Of a stretch of DNA of 37,590 bases, positions 26,605-33,922 are shown in pieces. Below the pieces are notes generated by a model that was not told the origin of the DNA, ran no database searches, and saw nothing but the letters and a program-made list of their open reading frames with translations. The position numbers were made by a program, and so were the translations under genes. Location of the stretch: assembly GCA_030611725.1 (NCBI GenBank), contig JAUWPG010000005.1, positions 1 through 37,590 of the forward strand, in the 5' to 3' direction. This DNA is from Gammaproteobacteria bacterium. Lineage in GTDB: Bacteria > Pseudomonadota > Gammaproteobacteria > PS1 > Pseudothioglobaceae. Numbering within the stretch: the first letter of the stretch is position 1; each line of letters begins with the position of its first letter.

Positions 26605-27271
26605 TCAATTAAACTCATTAAGATTGATGAGCCTAATGAGTCCAACTTTACCTATTGGTGGTTTTACCTATTCTCAGGGAATAGAAAAAGCAGTTGAAGA
26701 CGGCTGGATAACTGATGTAGATACTGCATATGAGTGGCTTAATGGTCAACTTTTATATGGATTGGCATACACGGATCTACCTATATTGAGAAAACTTTAC
26801 AGTGCGTATAAGCAAAACAATAGGTCGGAGGTCCTACGCTGGGGTCAAATTCTATTAGCTTGTCGAGAAACTAGCGAGTTGAGACAAGAAGAGATAAATA
26901 GAGGGCGTGCACTAGCCAGAGTATTAGAGTCATTAGACAAGTCTATTGCCAAAGAGTGGGAGGATCTTATTTCTACGAATCATTTATCCGGGTTTGCATT
27001 GATAAGTCATCATTGGGGTATATCAATTAAAGATCTTTTGTTGAGCTATAGCTGGTCTTGGCTTGAAAATCAAGTATCGGCAGTTGTTAAGATTATTCCA
27101 TTAGGCCAAACACAGGGACAGCAGTTGCTACATAAATTAATAGCAATGGCGCCTGAAATTGTTAATCAATCAATGTTGTTAGATGAAAAAGACATTGGCT
27201 TATCTCAACCTGCGTTAGCAATTGTGAGCAGTCTGCACGAAACACAATACACACGAATTTTTAGATCATAG
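26582..27271 (+). CDS. ureF: Urease accessory protein UreF
   Basis: 230 residues from the ATG at 26582. The frame is open further up to an ATG at 26513, but that part lies within ureE and reads MLFQRIFHFPLRVV, unlike any UreF start. The downstream ATG gives the normal length and the expected LRLMSLMSPTLPIGGFTYSQGIEKAVEDGWI. UreF bridges UreD and UreG and gates GTP-dependent nickel transfer. ARETSELRQEE and the SWLENQVSAVVKIIPLGQTQGQQLL region are family blocks. It overlaps ureE by 23 bp and is followed by ureG after 12 bp. Confidence 0.93.
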   Translation: MPIITSTDQLNSLRLMSLMSPTLPIGGFTYSQGIEKAVEDGWITDVDTAYEWLNGQLLYGLAYTDLPILRKLYSAYKQNNRSEVLRWGQILLACRETSELRQEEINRGRALARVLESLDKSIAKEWEDLISTNHLSGFALISHHWGISIKDLLLSYSWSWLENQVSAVVKIIPLGQTQGQQLLHKLIAMAPEIVNQSMLLDEKDIGLSQPALAIVSSLHETQYTRIFRS

Positions 27272-27283
27272 GAAAATTGAAAA

Positions 27284-27892
27284 ATGAATAATAAACAACC
27301 GTTAAGAATAGGTGTTGGCGGCCCAGTAGGGTCTGGAAAAACAGCTTTATTAGAAGTATTGTGTAAGTCTATGCGAGATACATATCAAATAGCAGTTGTA
27401 ACAAATGATATTTATACACAAGAAGATGCAAAATTCCTTACTGAAAATAACGCTTTGGAGGCTGACAGAATTATTGGCGTAGAAACTGGAGGTTGTCCTC
27501 ATACTGCGATTAGGGAAGATGCATCAATGAATTTGTCGGCAATTGAAGATTTAAATAATAAATTCGAAGATTTGGATATAATTTTTGTGGAAAGTGGTGG
27601 CGACAATCTTTCTGCCACCTTTAGCCCAGAATTGGCTGACATTACTATTTATGTAATTGATGTGGCCGAGGGTGAAAAAATTCCCAGAAAAGGCGGACCT
27701 GGAATTACTCGTTCAGATTTGTTAGTTATTAATAAGATTGATCTTGCTCCTTATGTAGGTGCCTCATTAGACATTATGAAATCCGACACTGAAAGAATGA
27801 GAGGAGACAAGCCTTTTGTATTTTCTAATTTAAAGAAATCTATCGGTGTTAAAGAAATAATAAGTTTTATTGTTTCAGAAGGTATGTTGTAA
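27284..27892 (+). CDS. ureG: Urease accessory GTPase UreG
   Basis: 202 residues. UreG is a SIMIBI-class GTPase that delivers nickel to urease. It shows the P-loop [16 protein letters not shown], the metal-binding Cys-Pro-His in [35 protein letters not shown], and the guanine-specificity [11 protein letters not shown]. All needed residues are present. It is the last urease gene; a short decayed frame and slyD follow. Confidence 0.97.
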   Translation: MNNKQPLRIGVGGPVGSGKTALLEVLCKSMRDTYQIAVVTNDIYTQEDAKFLTENNALEADRIIGVETGGCPHTAIREDASMNLSAIEDLNNKFEDLDIIFVESGGDNLSATFSPELADITIYVIDVAEGEKIPRKGGPGITRSDLLVINKIDLAPYVGASLDIMKSDTERMRGDKPFVFSNLKKSIGVKEIISFIVSEGML

Positions 27893-28077
27893 TGCAATAA
27901 ACTGCCTTAAATCCTTACCAAGTAGATATTTTTAACTTGTATATAGAGGGTGGGTTTGGCAAGAATTGTGCAGCAAGTTTTTATCAGAGTCAAGCTTAAG
28001 ATAAAGGTGTTTTAACCAACAAGAATGGTATCTGGGTTGATTGTAAGTTATTAAAAGCACTTAAATATAAAAAGTAA
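27892..28077 (+). pseudogene. Decayed small reading frame after ureG
   Basis: Starting with an ATG that overlaps the ureG stop (TAATG), one frame runs 62 codons to a stop at 28075-28077 but is interrupted twice by TAA (after 2 codons and after YQSQA). Between the stops it reads like protein: ALNPYQVDIFNLYIEGGFG, KNCAASFYQSQA, DKGVLTNKNGIWVDCK. Each TAA could come from a CAA by one change. No family is recognised. It may be a dead last gene of the operon or chance. Confidence 0.3.
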
Positions 28078-28150
28078 AGTGTTATACGGTAAAATAAATC
28101 ACAGCCTTTTTTAGGCGGATTATTATTAATGAATAGGTAGGAGTAGAAGA

Positions 28151-28633
28151 ATGACAATAAAAAAAGACGCAGTAGTAGAGATGCATTACACTTTAAAAAA
28201 TGACGCTGGTGATGTGATTGATTCATCAAAGGGTAAAGACCCTATGCCATTTATTCAAGGCCATGGTAATATTATTCCCGGTTTAGAAAGTGCGTTAGAA
28301 GGTATGAAAATTGGCGAATCTTGCGAAGTATCGGTTAAGCCAGAAGATGGATACGGCGCTCATCACCCTGAAGCCATTCAAGAGATTCCTATGGAAGCGC
28401 TACAAGGCATTGAAAATCTAGAAATTGGCATGGAGCTACAATCTCAAGATGAGCAAGGCAATCCATTTGTTGTTCATGTTAAAGAAATTAATGAAAAGAC
28501 CGTTACAATTGATGCCAATCACCCTTTGGCTGGTGAAACACTGCATTTTGATGTCAACATTGAAAACGTTAGAGAAGCAACAAAAGACGAATTAGAACAT
28601 GGCCATGTACATTCCGGCTCTTGTTCGCACTAG
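28151..28633 (+). CDS. slyD: FKBP-type peptidyl-prolyl isomerase, SlyD-like
   Basis: 160 residues. The N-terminal FKBP fold (YTLKNDAGDVIDSSKGKDPMPFIQGHGNIIPGLESALEGM) is interrupted by the chaperone insert-in-flap domain (PEDGYGAHHPEAIQEIPMEAL to FVVHVKEINEKTVTIDANHPLAG), the SlyD arrangement. The tail ends GHVHSGSCSH, a short His/Cys metal-binding end compared with the long E. coli tail. SlyD catalyses prolyl isomerisation, binds nickel and helps nickel-enzyme assembly in E. coli. A good Shine-Dalgarno (AGGAG) lies upstream. It is 73 bp after the decayed frame, so proximity to ureG may be functional, but co-transcription is uncertain. Confidence 0.93.
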   Translation: MTIKKDAVVEMHYTLKNDAGDVIDSSKGKDPMPFIQGHGNIIPGLESALEGMKIGESCEVSVKPEDGYGAHHPEAIQEIPMEALQGIENLEIGMELQSQDEQGNPFVVHVKEINEKTVTIDANHPLAGETLHFDVNIENVREATKDELEHGHVHSGSCSH

Positions 28634-28654
28634 AGTTTCTGTTTAAGCGACATA

Positions 28655-29290
28655 ATGGTCAATCAGTGCTCACTATGTCGTTCTAAAGAAATAAAGCCTT
28701 ATTTCAAGAATGAGGAAGCCAGTTATTTTTTTTGCACTCAGTGTGATTTGGTTTTTACACCCAAAGAATTTCATTTGAGCGAAGCAGCAGAAAAAAATCG
28801 TTACGATTCTCATCAAAATAACCCTGAAGATGAGCACTATCGTGCGTTTTTATCTCAGGTATTTAATCCAGTCATGGATTGTATTAAATCAGGCGACAAA
28901 GGCTTAGATTTTGGCAGTGGCCCAGGACCAACTCTCTCAGTAATGTTTACAGAGCAGGGTTATGCAGTTGATTTATATGATAAATTTTATGCGAATGATC
29001 GCTCGATTTTTAATAATAAATACGACTTTATTACAGCCACTGAAGTGGCTGAGCATCTAGACAAACCAGGCGATGAGCTAACCAGGTTGTTTAAAATGTT
29101 AAGTGCAGGTGGTGTGCTGGCTGTAATGACCAAAATCCTTAGTGAGCAAATTGATTTTAAATCTTGGCACTACAAGGATGACCCGACACATATTTGTTTT
29201 TTTAGTCAAAACACAATGAACCATCTCGCTAAAGCGTGGGGTTCACGTGTTCAATTTTATGGCAATGACGTTGCTTTATTTTTCAAATAA
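28655..29290 (+). CDS. SAM-dependent methyltransferase with N-terminal zinc ribbon
   Basis: 211 residues. The N-terminus carries two Cys pairs (CSLCRSKE and FFCTQCDLVF), a small zinc ribbon. The following class I methyltransferase fold has a SAM-binding motif I GLDFGSGPGPTLSVMF and the acidic strand end AVDLYDKFY, then TATEVAEHLDKPGDELTRLFKMLSAGGVLAVMTK, as in the Methyltransf_23 group. Substrate unknown. Starts 21 bp after slyD and could share its transcript. Converges on the next gene with 18 bp between stops. Confidence 0.85.
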   Translation: MVNQCSLCRSKEIKPYFKNEEASYFFCTQCDLVFTPKEFHLSEAAEKNRYDSHQNNPEDEHYRAFLSQVFNPVMDCIKSGDKGLDFGSGPGPTLSVMFTEQGYAVDLYDKFYANDRSIFNNKYDFITATEVAEHLDKPGDELTRLFKMLSAGGVLAVMTKILSEQIDFKSWHYKDDPTHICFFSQNTMNHLAKAWGSRVQFYGNDVALFFK

Positions 29291-29308
29291 AGCAATATAA
29301 GTAATTAC

Positions 29309-29731
29309 CTAAACAGCAGTATTGTCTAAATTTTCAACATAGAAGTGACCATAATAACGAATCCCTTCAGCATGATGTGATCTTAGAATTTTTGCCACTT
29401 TAGTGCGTGCAGATTCTGTCAAAGCTGGAACGCTCACAATTGCATGACCTTCTTTTAAGCCTTTTTTAATACGCTTTAAGTATTTCAATTCCTCTCCTTG
29501 TGCAATAAATTGCCATTTGCGAATCAATTTAGTCATTAGTCCATGACTAAGGCCATCTGGATCAAGGAATTGCAATCCTTCTTTACCAACTGATTCATCA
29601 ATATCAACGCTATCAAATCCAGCATTCATCAATTCACAACATACTTGATCAGCTTCCATTTTGCTATCTACGATCGCAACAACACGATTGGTTGGGTAGG
29701 TTTCAAAGTTTTTCTTGGTATGTGCTAACAT
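29309..29731 (-). CDS. Hypothetical protein, stress-protein-like (140 aa)
   Basis: 140 residues, soluble, no signal peptide. The N-terminal part (RVVAIVDSKMEADQVCCELMNAGFDSVDID) resembles the ferredoxin-like domain of general-stress protein 17M/YflT-type proteins, in which a beta strand is followed by a helix that recognises a residue pair. The C-terminal half (GHAIVSVPALTESARTKVAKILRSHHAEGIRYYGHFYVENL) fits the second half of that fold. Function unknown. A strong AGGAG ribosome binding site precedes the ATG, and a 12-bp inverted repeat and a candidate promoter lie upstream. Confidence 0.75.
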   Translation of the reverse strand: MLAHTKKNFETYPTNRVVAIVDSKMEADQVCCELMNAGFDSVDIDESVGKEGLQFLDPDGLSHGLMTKLIRKWQFIAQGEELKYLKRIKKGLKEGHAIVSVPALTESARTKVAKILRSHHAEGIRYYGHFYVENLDNTAV

Positions 29732-29753
29732 TTTATATCTCCTGTATTTTTGA

Positions 29754-29784
29754 AATTATTCAATGCGCTTAACATTGAATAATT
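29754..29784. promoter_or_regulatory. Perfect 12-bp inverted repeat upstream of the 140-aa gene
   Basis: AATTATTCAATG (29754-29765) and CATTGAATAATT (29773-29784) are exact inverted repeats with a 7-base spacer. They lie 23-53 bp before the start of the minus-strand gene, downstream of its likely promoter, so they could be a repressor operator or a 5' UTR hairpin. Confidence 0.7.
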
Positions 29785-29816
29785 CTTAATATACACCTTA
29801 TTGAGTGGCCTTAAAA

Positions 29817-29845
29817 ATACTATAAGTATCACTATTATTTAACAA
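29817..29845 (-). promoter_or_regulatory. Candidate sigma70 promoter of the 140-aa gene
   Basis: On the minus strand TTGTTA (29845-29840) and TAGTAT (29822-29817) are separated by 17 bp. The transcript would carry the inverted repeat in its leader. Confidence 0.4.
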
Positions 29846-29892
29846 CCAAGTGTATAGTTATAAAAGTTAATCTTTTTATTATTAAACTTTCA

Positions 29893-30255
29893 ATGAAAAA
29901 AATCTGGATTTTTATCGCTCTTAGTGGTGCACTAGCAGTAATTATGGGTGCAATGTCAGCGCATATGTTAAAAGACATTCTAGAGGTTAAAGACATTGCT
30001 AAAATTCAAACGGCAGCAACGTATCAAATGTATCACACATTAATAATAGCTGTGCTTACTGTGTATTATCAATATAAACCACGCAAAGTTATTCAGCAAA
30101 GTGCATGGATATTTGTGTTGGGAATTATTTTATTTTCTGGTAGTTTATATCTATATACCTTTAGTAAGATTCACATGCTTGTATTCATAACCCCTGTTGG
30201 TGGTGTGTTGTTGATATTGGGGTGGTTAAGCCTTATAAGGCTTAGCAAGAGATAA
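29893..30255 (+). CDS. DUF423 membrane protein (YgdD-like)
   Basis: 120 residues with four hydrophobic helices. The family pattern is clear: ALSGALAVIMGAMSAHML, KIQTAATYQMYHTLII, GIILFSGSLYLYTF and FITPVGGVLLILGWLSL. DUF423 proteins are small inner-membrane proteins of unknown function, widespread in proteobacteria. It is a single gene, divergent from the 140-aa protein and followed by a bidirectional terminator. Confidence 0.9.
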   Translation: MKKIWIFIALSGALAVIMGAMSAHMLKDILEVKDIAKIQTAATYQMYHTLIIAVLTVYYQYKPRKVIQQSAWIFVLGIILFSGSLYLYTFSKIHMLVFITPVGGVLLILGWLSLIRLSKR

Positions 30256-30279
30256 GAGATAAACAAGATTTGATGGACG

Positions 30280-30311
30280 AAAAAAAAGCCTGCAACTGCA
30301 GGCTTTTTTTT
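30280..30311. terminator. Bidirectional intrinsic terminator
   Basis: GCCTGC (30288-30293) and GCAGGC (30298-30303) with loop AACT, flanked by eight A and eight T, give a symmetrical terminator that serves both the DUF423 gene (+) and the DUF302 gene (-). Confidence 0.93.
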
Positions 30312-30327
30312 AATTCTAAAATTAGCG

Positions 30328-30840
30328 CTAGAAAGAACCTTCTTTAGCGCCAGCTAAAATTGCATTCATTTTTTCAGCAACTATTTCAGCCATTTTTTGA
30401 GCAGCTGGTGGTAAGTTTAAAACATCCATCACATCAGGGTTCATGCTAAACATTCTGATTTTTCCATCTTTACCTTCAACCACAGCAATTCGACAAGGCA
30501 AGATCACAGAAAAACGATCATCAACATCGGCAATAACGCCTGCTGTCTTTGCGTCACAAATATTGTGAATACTAAGGTGTCTGTATGGAGCGCCAGTTAC
30601 ATTGGCAATTTGCTCACTGAGTGGAAACATGGCAACGTGAAGGATGGACTCGTTAGTTGCCATAGATATGATTGACTCGTCTACTTGCTTAGCAGTAATG
30701 CCTTCATCAACTTCAGTAATTTGAATCATAGCCATAAACTGTTCAGGCATAATTTTTACTTTCTCAGCTGCTTGTGCTTGTGTATTGGCAATAAATAGCG
30801 CGCTCATTATTGCAAAAAGAATGGATAGTTTAGTTTTCAT
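30328..30840 (-). CDS. Periplasmic DUF302 protein
   Basis: 170 residues with a signal peptide (ILFAIMSALFIANTQAQAAE, cleavage after QAQA). The DUF302 core contains HLSIHNICDAKTAGVI and FSVILPCRIAVVEGKDGKIRMFSMNPDVMDVLNLPPA, the latter being the usual family block with the conserved Cys after LP. Function unknown; DUF302 proteins recur in sulfur-oxidising bacteria and may bind small ligands in the periplasm. The gene is divergent from the rhodanese-MBL gene across a 142-bp AT-rich spacer, and the pair may share regulation. A GGGG-containing Shine-Dalgarno lies just before the ATG. Confidence 0.88.
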   Translation of the reverse strand: MKTKLSILFAIMSALFIANTQAQAAEKVKIMPEQFMAMIQITEVDEGITAKQVDESIISMATNESILHVAMFPLSEQIANVTGAPYRHLSIHNICDAKTAGVIADVDDRFSVILPCRIAVVEGKDGKIRMFSMNPDVMDVLNLPPAAQKMAEIVAEKMNAILAGAKEGSF

Positions 30841-30982
30841 AATTCCCCTTCAAAGATATAAATAAAAAAATAATTTTACCACGTAATTTTGTATGCTTAT
30901 TATAAATACTAACAACTGATTTCAATTTTTTTGTTATATAATATTTTTAATTATTTACATTCAATACAATACAATTCTTTAT

Positions 30983-32290
30983 ATGAAATATTTATTACTC
31001 ACTGCTTTCTCGTTATTTTTACTTAATACTCATGCCCAGAGTGCAATTATTGATGGCAATGAGATGCTTAAGTCGGTTAATAAAGAGGTTATTAATATTA
31101 ATACAAAGCAATTAAAAGCAGCACTTGATAAATACCCTAACACTGTCCTGATTGATGTCAGAACCCAAAGAGAGATTGTGCAAGCTGGTAGTATCCAGAT
31201 GGGACAAAATAAGCAAGTTAATAGAGGCTGGTTGGAATTTCAAATTGGCGATCATGTCGTTGACAAGGGTACTCCCATTGTTGTTTATTCTGGGCAGAAT
31301 CTAAGATCCCCTTTGGCAGCAAAGACTTTGACTGACATGGGTTACACCGATGTTAAAAATTATGCTGATGGCTATCTCAAATGGAAAGAGGCTGGCTTGC
31401 CTTATACAGTAAGTGATAGAGCCCCTGAGAATGCTTTATATTCAAATCCAGTTGAAGTCATTAAAGGTGTTTATTCTGCAATCGGCGCAACACAGCCTAG
31501 CAGTTATGAAAACTCTGGACACAACAACAACCTGTCTTTTATTGTTGCTGACGATGCGGTGGTTGTTTTTAATGCTGGAGGTAATTACCTACTGGCAAAA
31601 ACCATGCATGATAAGATTAAAGAAATAACCAGTTTACCGGTTAAATATGTGGTGTTAGAGAATGCACAAGGTCATGCTATGTTAGGCTCTAATTACTGGA
31701 AAGAACAAGGGGCCATTATCATTGCACATGAGTATGCCGCCAAGGTTATCAAAAATAGCAAAGGTAGTATTTTTGATAGTGCATACCGTCGTTTAAAAGA
31801 TAAGATGTATCAAACAAAGGTTATTATGCCTGACCAAACCTTTAAAGATCGTTTGGTGCTAGATGTGGCAGGAAGAAAGATAGAATTATTACACTTAGGC
31901 CCATCGCATGGGCCGGCAGATATACAGCTGTGGATGCCAGAAGAGCGGTTATTAATATCAGGCGACTTGGCCTTTAATGTTAGACTGTTACCAATTCTTA
32001 ATCATACTGATGTTCTAGGATGGATTAAGACGTGGGATAAATTAGAAGCACTCAATGCAAGTGTCATTATCCCTGGCCATGGTGGCCCCACGGATATTAA
32101 AACCGTGACTAAATTTACCAAAGATTATTTAATCTACATGTTGAACGAGGTGGAAAAAGTGATTGATAATGATGGTGAGTTGATCGATGCTTATAAAATT
32201 GATGTCTCTCGCTTCAAACAGTGGGACACATTTAACGAGCTTGCCAGACGCAATGCTGAGCGAATTTTTAGAAAGCTAGAGTTTGAATAA
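30983..32290 (+). CDS. Secreted rhodanese-metallo-beta-lactamase fold fusion with degenerate active sites
   Basis: 435 residues. Signal peptide (LLLTAFSLFLLNTHAQS), rhodanese-like domain (about 40-140; VLIDVRTQREIVQAGSI, NYADGYLKWKEAGLPY), then an MBL-fold domain (about 155-390; VVVFNAGGNYLLAKTM, SHGPADIQLWMPEERLLISGD, VIIPGHGGPTD). The catalytic Cys expected in the rhodanese loop is a Ser (YSGQNLRS, about residue 103), and the protein contains no Cys at all. In the MBL domain the usual HxHxDH is replaced by ENAQGHAMLGS (about 226-236), whereas the later ligands H309, D328 and H366 are kept. It resembles SoxH-like periplasmic MBL proteins. It is followed 24 bp later by a double-thioredoxin protein and is probably in one operon with it. 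Confidence 0.88.
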   Translation: MKYLLLTAFSLFLLNTHAQSAIIDGNEMLKSVNKEVININTKQLKAALDKYPNTVLIDVRTQREIVQAGSIQMGQNKQVNRGWLEFQIGDHVVDKGTPIVVYSGQNLRSPLAAKTLTDMGYTDVKNYADGYLKWKEAGLPYTVSDRAPENALYSNPVEVIKGVYSAIGATQPSSYENSGHNNNLSFIVADDAVVVFNAGGNYLLAKTMHDKIKEITSLPVKYVVLENAQGHAMLGSNYWKEQGAIIIAHEYAAKVIKNSKGSIFDSAYRRLKDKMYQTKVIMPDQTFKDRLVLDVAGRKIELLHLGPSHGPADIQLWMPEERLLISGDLAFNVRLLPILNHTDVLGWIKTWDKLEALNASVIIPGHGGPTDIKTVTKFTKDYLIYMLNEVEKVIDNDGELIDAYKIDVSRFKQWDTFNELARRNAERIFRKLEFE

Positions 32291-32314
32291 ACAATAATAT
32301 TTACTAGGAGTAAT

Positions 32315-33331
32315 ATGAAATATTTAAAATTAATATTGTCAATTTTTTTATTGAGTGGTTTGACTATCCCTGTAAATTCTGCCGAACCTGGGAAAATTGT
32401 TGGCGGTAAGGCGTCTACATTACCCACTTGGTTTAAAGAAAGCTTTTTAGACATTGCCGATGATGTGGAAGAAGCTAAAGAAAATAACAAACACATAATG
32501 CTTTACATGCATTTATCTGGCTGCCCATATTGTTACAAAATGGTAGAAGAAGGTTTTAAAAACAATACCAATACACAAATTATTAAAGACAACTTTGATG
32601 TAGTGGCTATCAACATTCGCGGTAATAAAGAGATTGCATTGAATGAAGATTTGATTATGACTGAAGAAGAAGTCAGAAATCACTTTAAAGTTAACTTTAC
32701 CCCCACCATTGTTTTTTTAGATCAAAACAACCAGTTAGTCTATAAAGTTAATGGCTATCGTTCGGTTGAGAGCTTCAAGCATATACTCAATTTTGTAAAA
32801 AGTCGCGCTTATAAAAACACCACATTAGCGGAATTTATTCAAAAGCAAAAACGCACCAAATATTATCAATTTAGAGAGCACAACAGTTTTCAGTCAATCA
32901 CAGATTTGAGCGTAAAAAGAGACAAACCATTATTGGTGTTGTTTGAAGACAAGTACTGTCCATTGTGCAATCAACTGCATGATGGGCACTTGAAAAATCC
33001 TGAAATCTTAAAGGAATTAGATTTGTTTGACGTGGTTCGATTCGATGCAGAGTCTGATCAAGCTATTATTGATATTGATGGCAATAAAACCACACCAAAC
33101 GAGTACGTGAAAAAAATGGGCTTAAATTATCGGCCAGGTATCGTTATGTTTGATCAAGGCGCTGAAGTGATGCGCATCGATGCATTACTTTATAGTTATC
33201 ATTTTGCAGGTCATCTGCGTTATGTTGGTGAGCGTCACTACAAGCAATATCCTGAAAGTGTATATGATTATCTACGTGTTTACCGACAAAAAATATTAGA
33301 CGCAGGCCAAAATATTGATTTATCTAAATAG
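32315..33331 (+). CDS. Periplasmic double-thioredoxin protein (SoxW-like)
   Basis: 338 residues. A signal peptide (LKLILSIFLLSGLTIPVNSA) is followed by two thioredoxin-fold domains. The first (about 40-165) has HLSGCPYCYKM (C70, C73) and the cis-Pro region VNFTPTIVFLD. The second (about 190-330) has FEDKYCPLCNQLHDGHL (C215, C218) and YRPGIVMFDQGAEVMRID. Both CxxC pairs are intact, so it should be a periplasmic disulfide or reductant carrier. SoxW-type thioredoxins in sulfur oxidisers keep SoxYZ or other thiol proteins reduced. It has a good AGGAG site and lies directly after the rhodanese-MBL gene. The 3' end converges on the next gene with one base between stops. Confidence 0.85.
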   Translation: MKYLKLILSIFLLSGLTIPVNSAEPGKIVGGKASTLPTWFKESFLDIADDVEEAKENNKHIMLYMHLSGCPYCYKMVEEGFKNNTNTQIIKDNFDVVAINIRGNKEIALNEDLIMTEEEVRNHFKVNFTPTIVFLDQNNQLVYKVNGYRSVESFKHILNFVKSRAYKNTTLAEFIQKQKRTKYYQFREHNSFQSITDLSVKRDKPLLVLFEDKYCPLCNQLHDGHLKNPEILKELDLFDVVRFDAESDQAIIDIDGNKTTPNEYVKKMGLNYRPGIVMFDQGAEVMRIDALLYSYHFAGHLRYVGERHYKQYPESVYDYLRVYRQKILDAGQNIDLSK

Positions 33332-33332
33332 C

Positions 33333-33920
33333 CTACTGTTTTACCCAGTATAGTATTCGATTATTAGCTGGCATTGTATAATCGCTTACTAGGCTCAATC
33401 CTGCTTTCTGAGCCAGCTGATTAAGTGCTTCAAAGTCACGAATAGCGCTACTTGGGTCTCTATTTTTTAACCACAAGTCAAAATTAGCATTACTTTGAGA
33501 AGTGTACTGACCCTTGTAGTTAAAAGGTCCGTATAAGATAAACAGGCCACCAGTATCAAGATTTCGGCCGACCTCATCAAAGAAATCAATAACCATCTCC
33601 CAGCTCATAATATGCACAGTATTGGCGGAGAATATTGATTCAACTTTAACACCTGACCATGGCTGAGTAACATCAAGCTCAATAGCGATGGGTAGTTTGT
33701 CTAAATTGGCAGCATCTATCCAAGCGTTAATACTGGGCAGGTATTGAGATTGATCACTGGCTTGCCAGCTTAAGTGTGGCATGTGTTCAGCAAAATATAC
33801 CGCATGTTGTCCAGTGCCGCTACCAATTTCCAATACAGAGCCTACATTGGCGAGCAAGGGCTGGATGATTGATAATATTGATTTTTGATTTTGTGTGCAT
33901 GACTCAGAGTATTGTTTCAT
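33333..33920 (-). CDS. DUF938 SAM-dependent methyltransferase
   Basis: 195 residues. The DUF938 pattern is visible: SVLEIGSGTGQHAVYFAEHMPHLSWQASD (motif I and acidic loop), NTVHIMSWEMVIDFF, GGLFILYGPFNYKGQYTSQSNANFDLWLKNRDP and DFEALNQLAQKAGL. The fold is a class I methyltransferase; substrate unknown. It begins 2 bp after the FemAB-like gene and ends the minus-strand operon that begins with the M48 peptidase. Confidence 0.9.
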   Translation of the reverse strand: MKQYSESCTQNQKSILSIIQPLLANVGSVLEIGSGTGQHAVYFAEHMPHLSWQASDQSQYLPSINAWIDAANLDKLPIAIELDVTQPWSGVKVESIFSANTVHIMSWEMVIDFFDEVGRNLDTGGLFILYGPFNYKGQYTSQSNANFDLWLKNRDPSSAIRDFEALNQLAQKAGLSLVSDYTMPANNRILYWVKQ

Positions 33921-33922
33921 CG

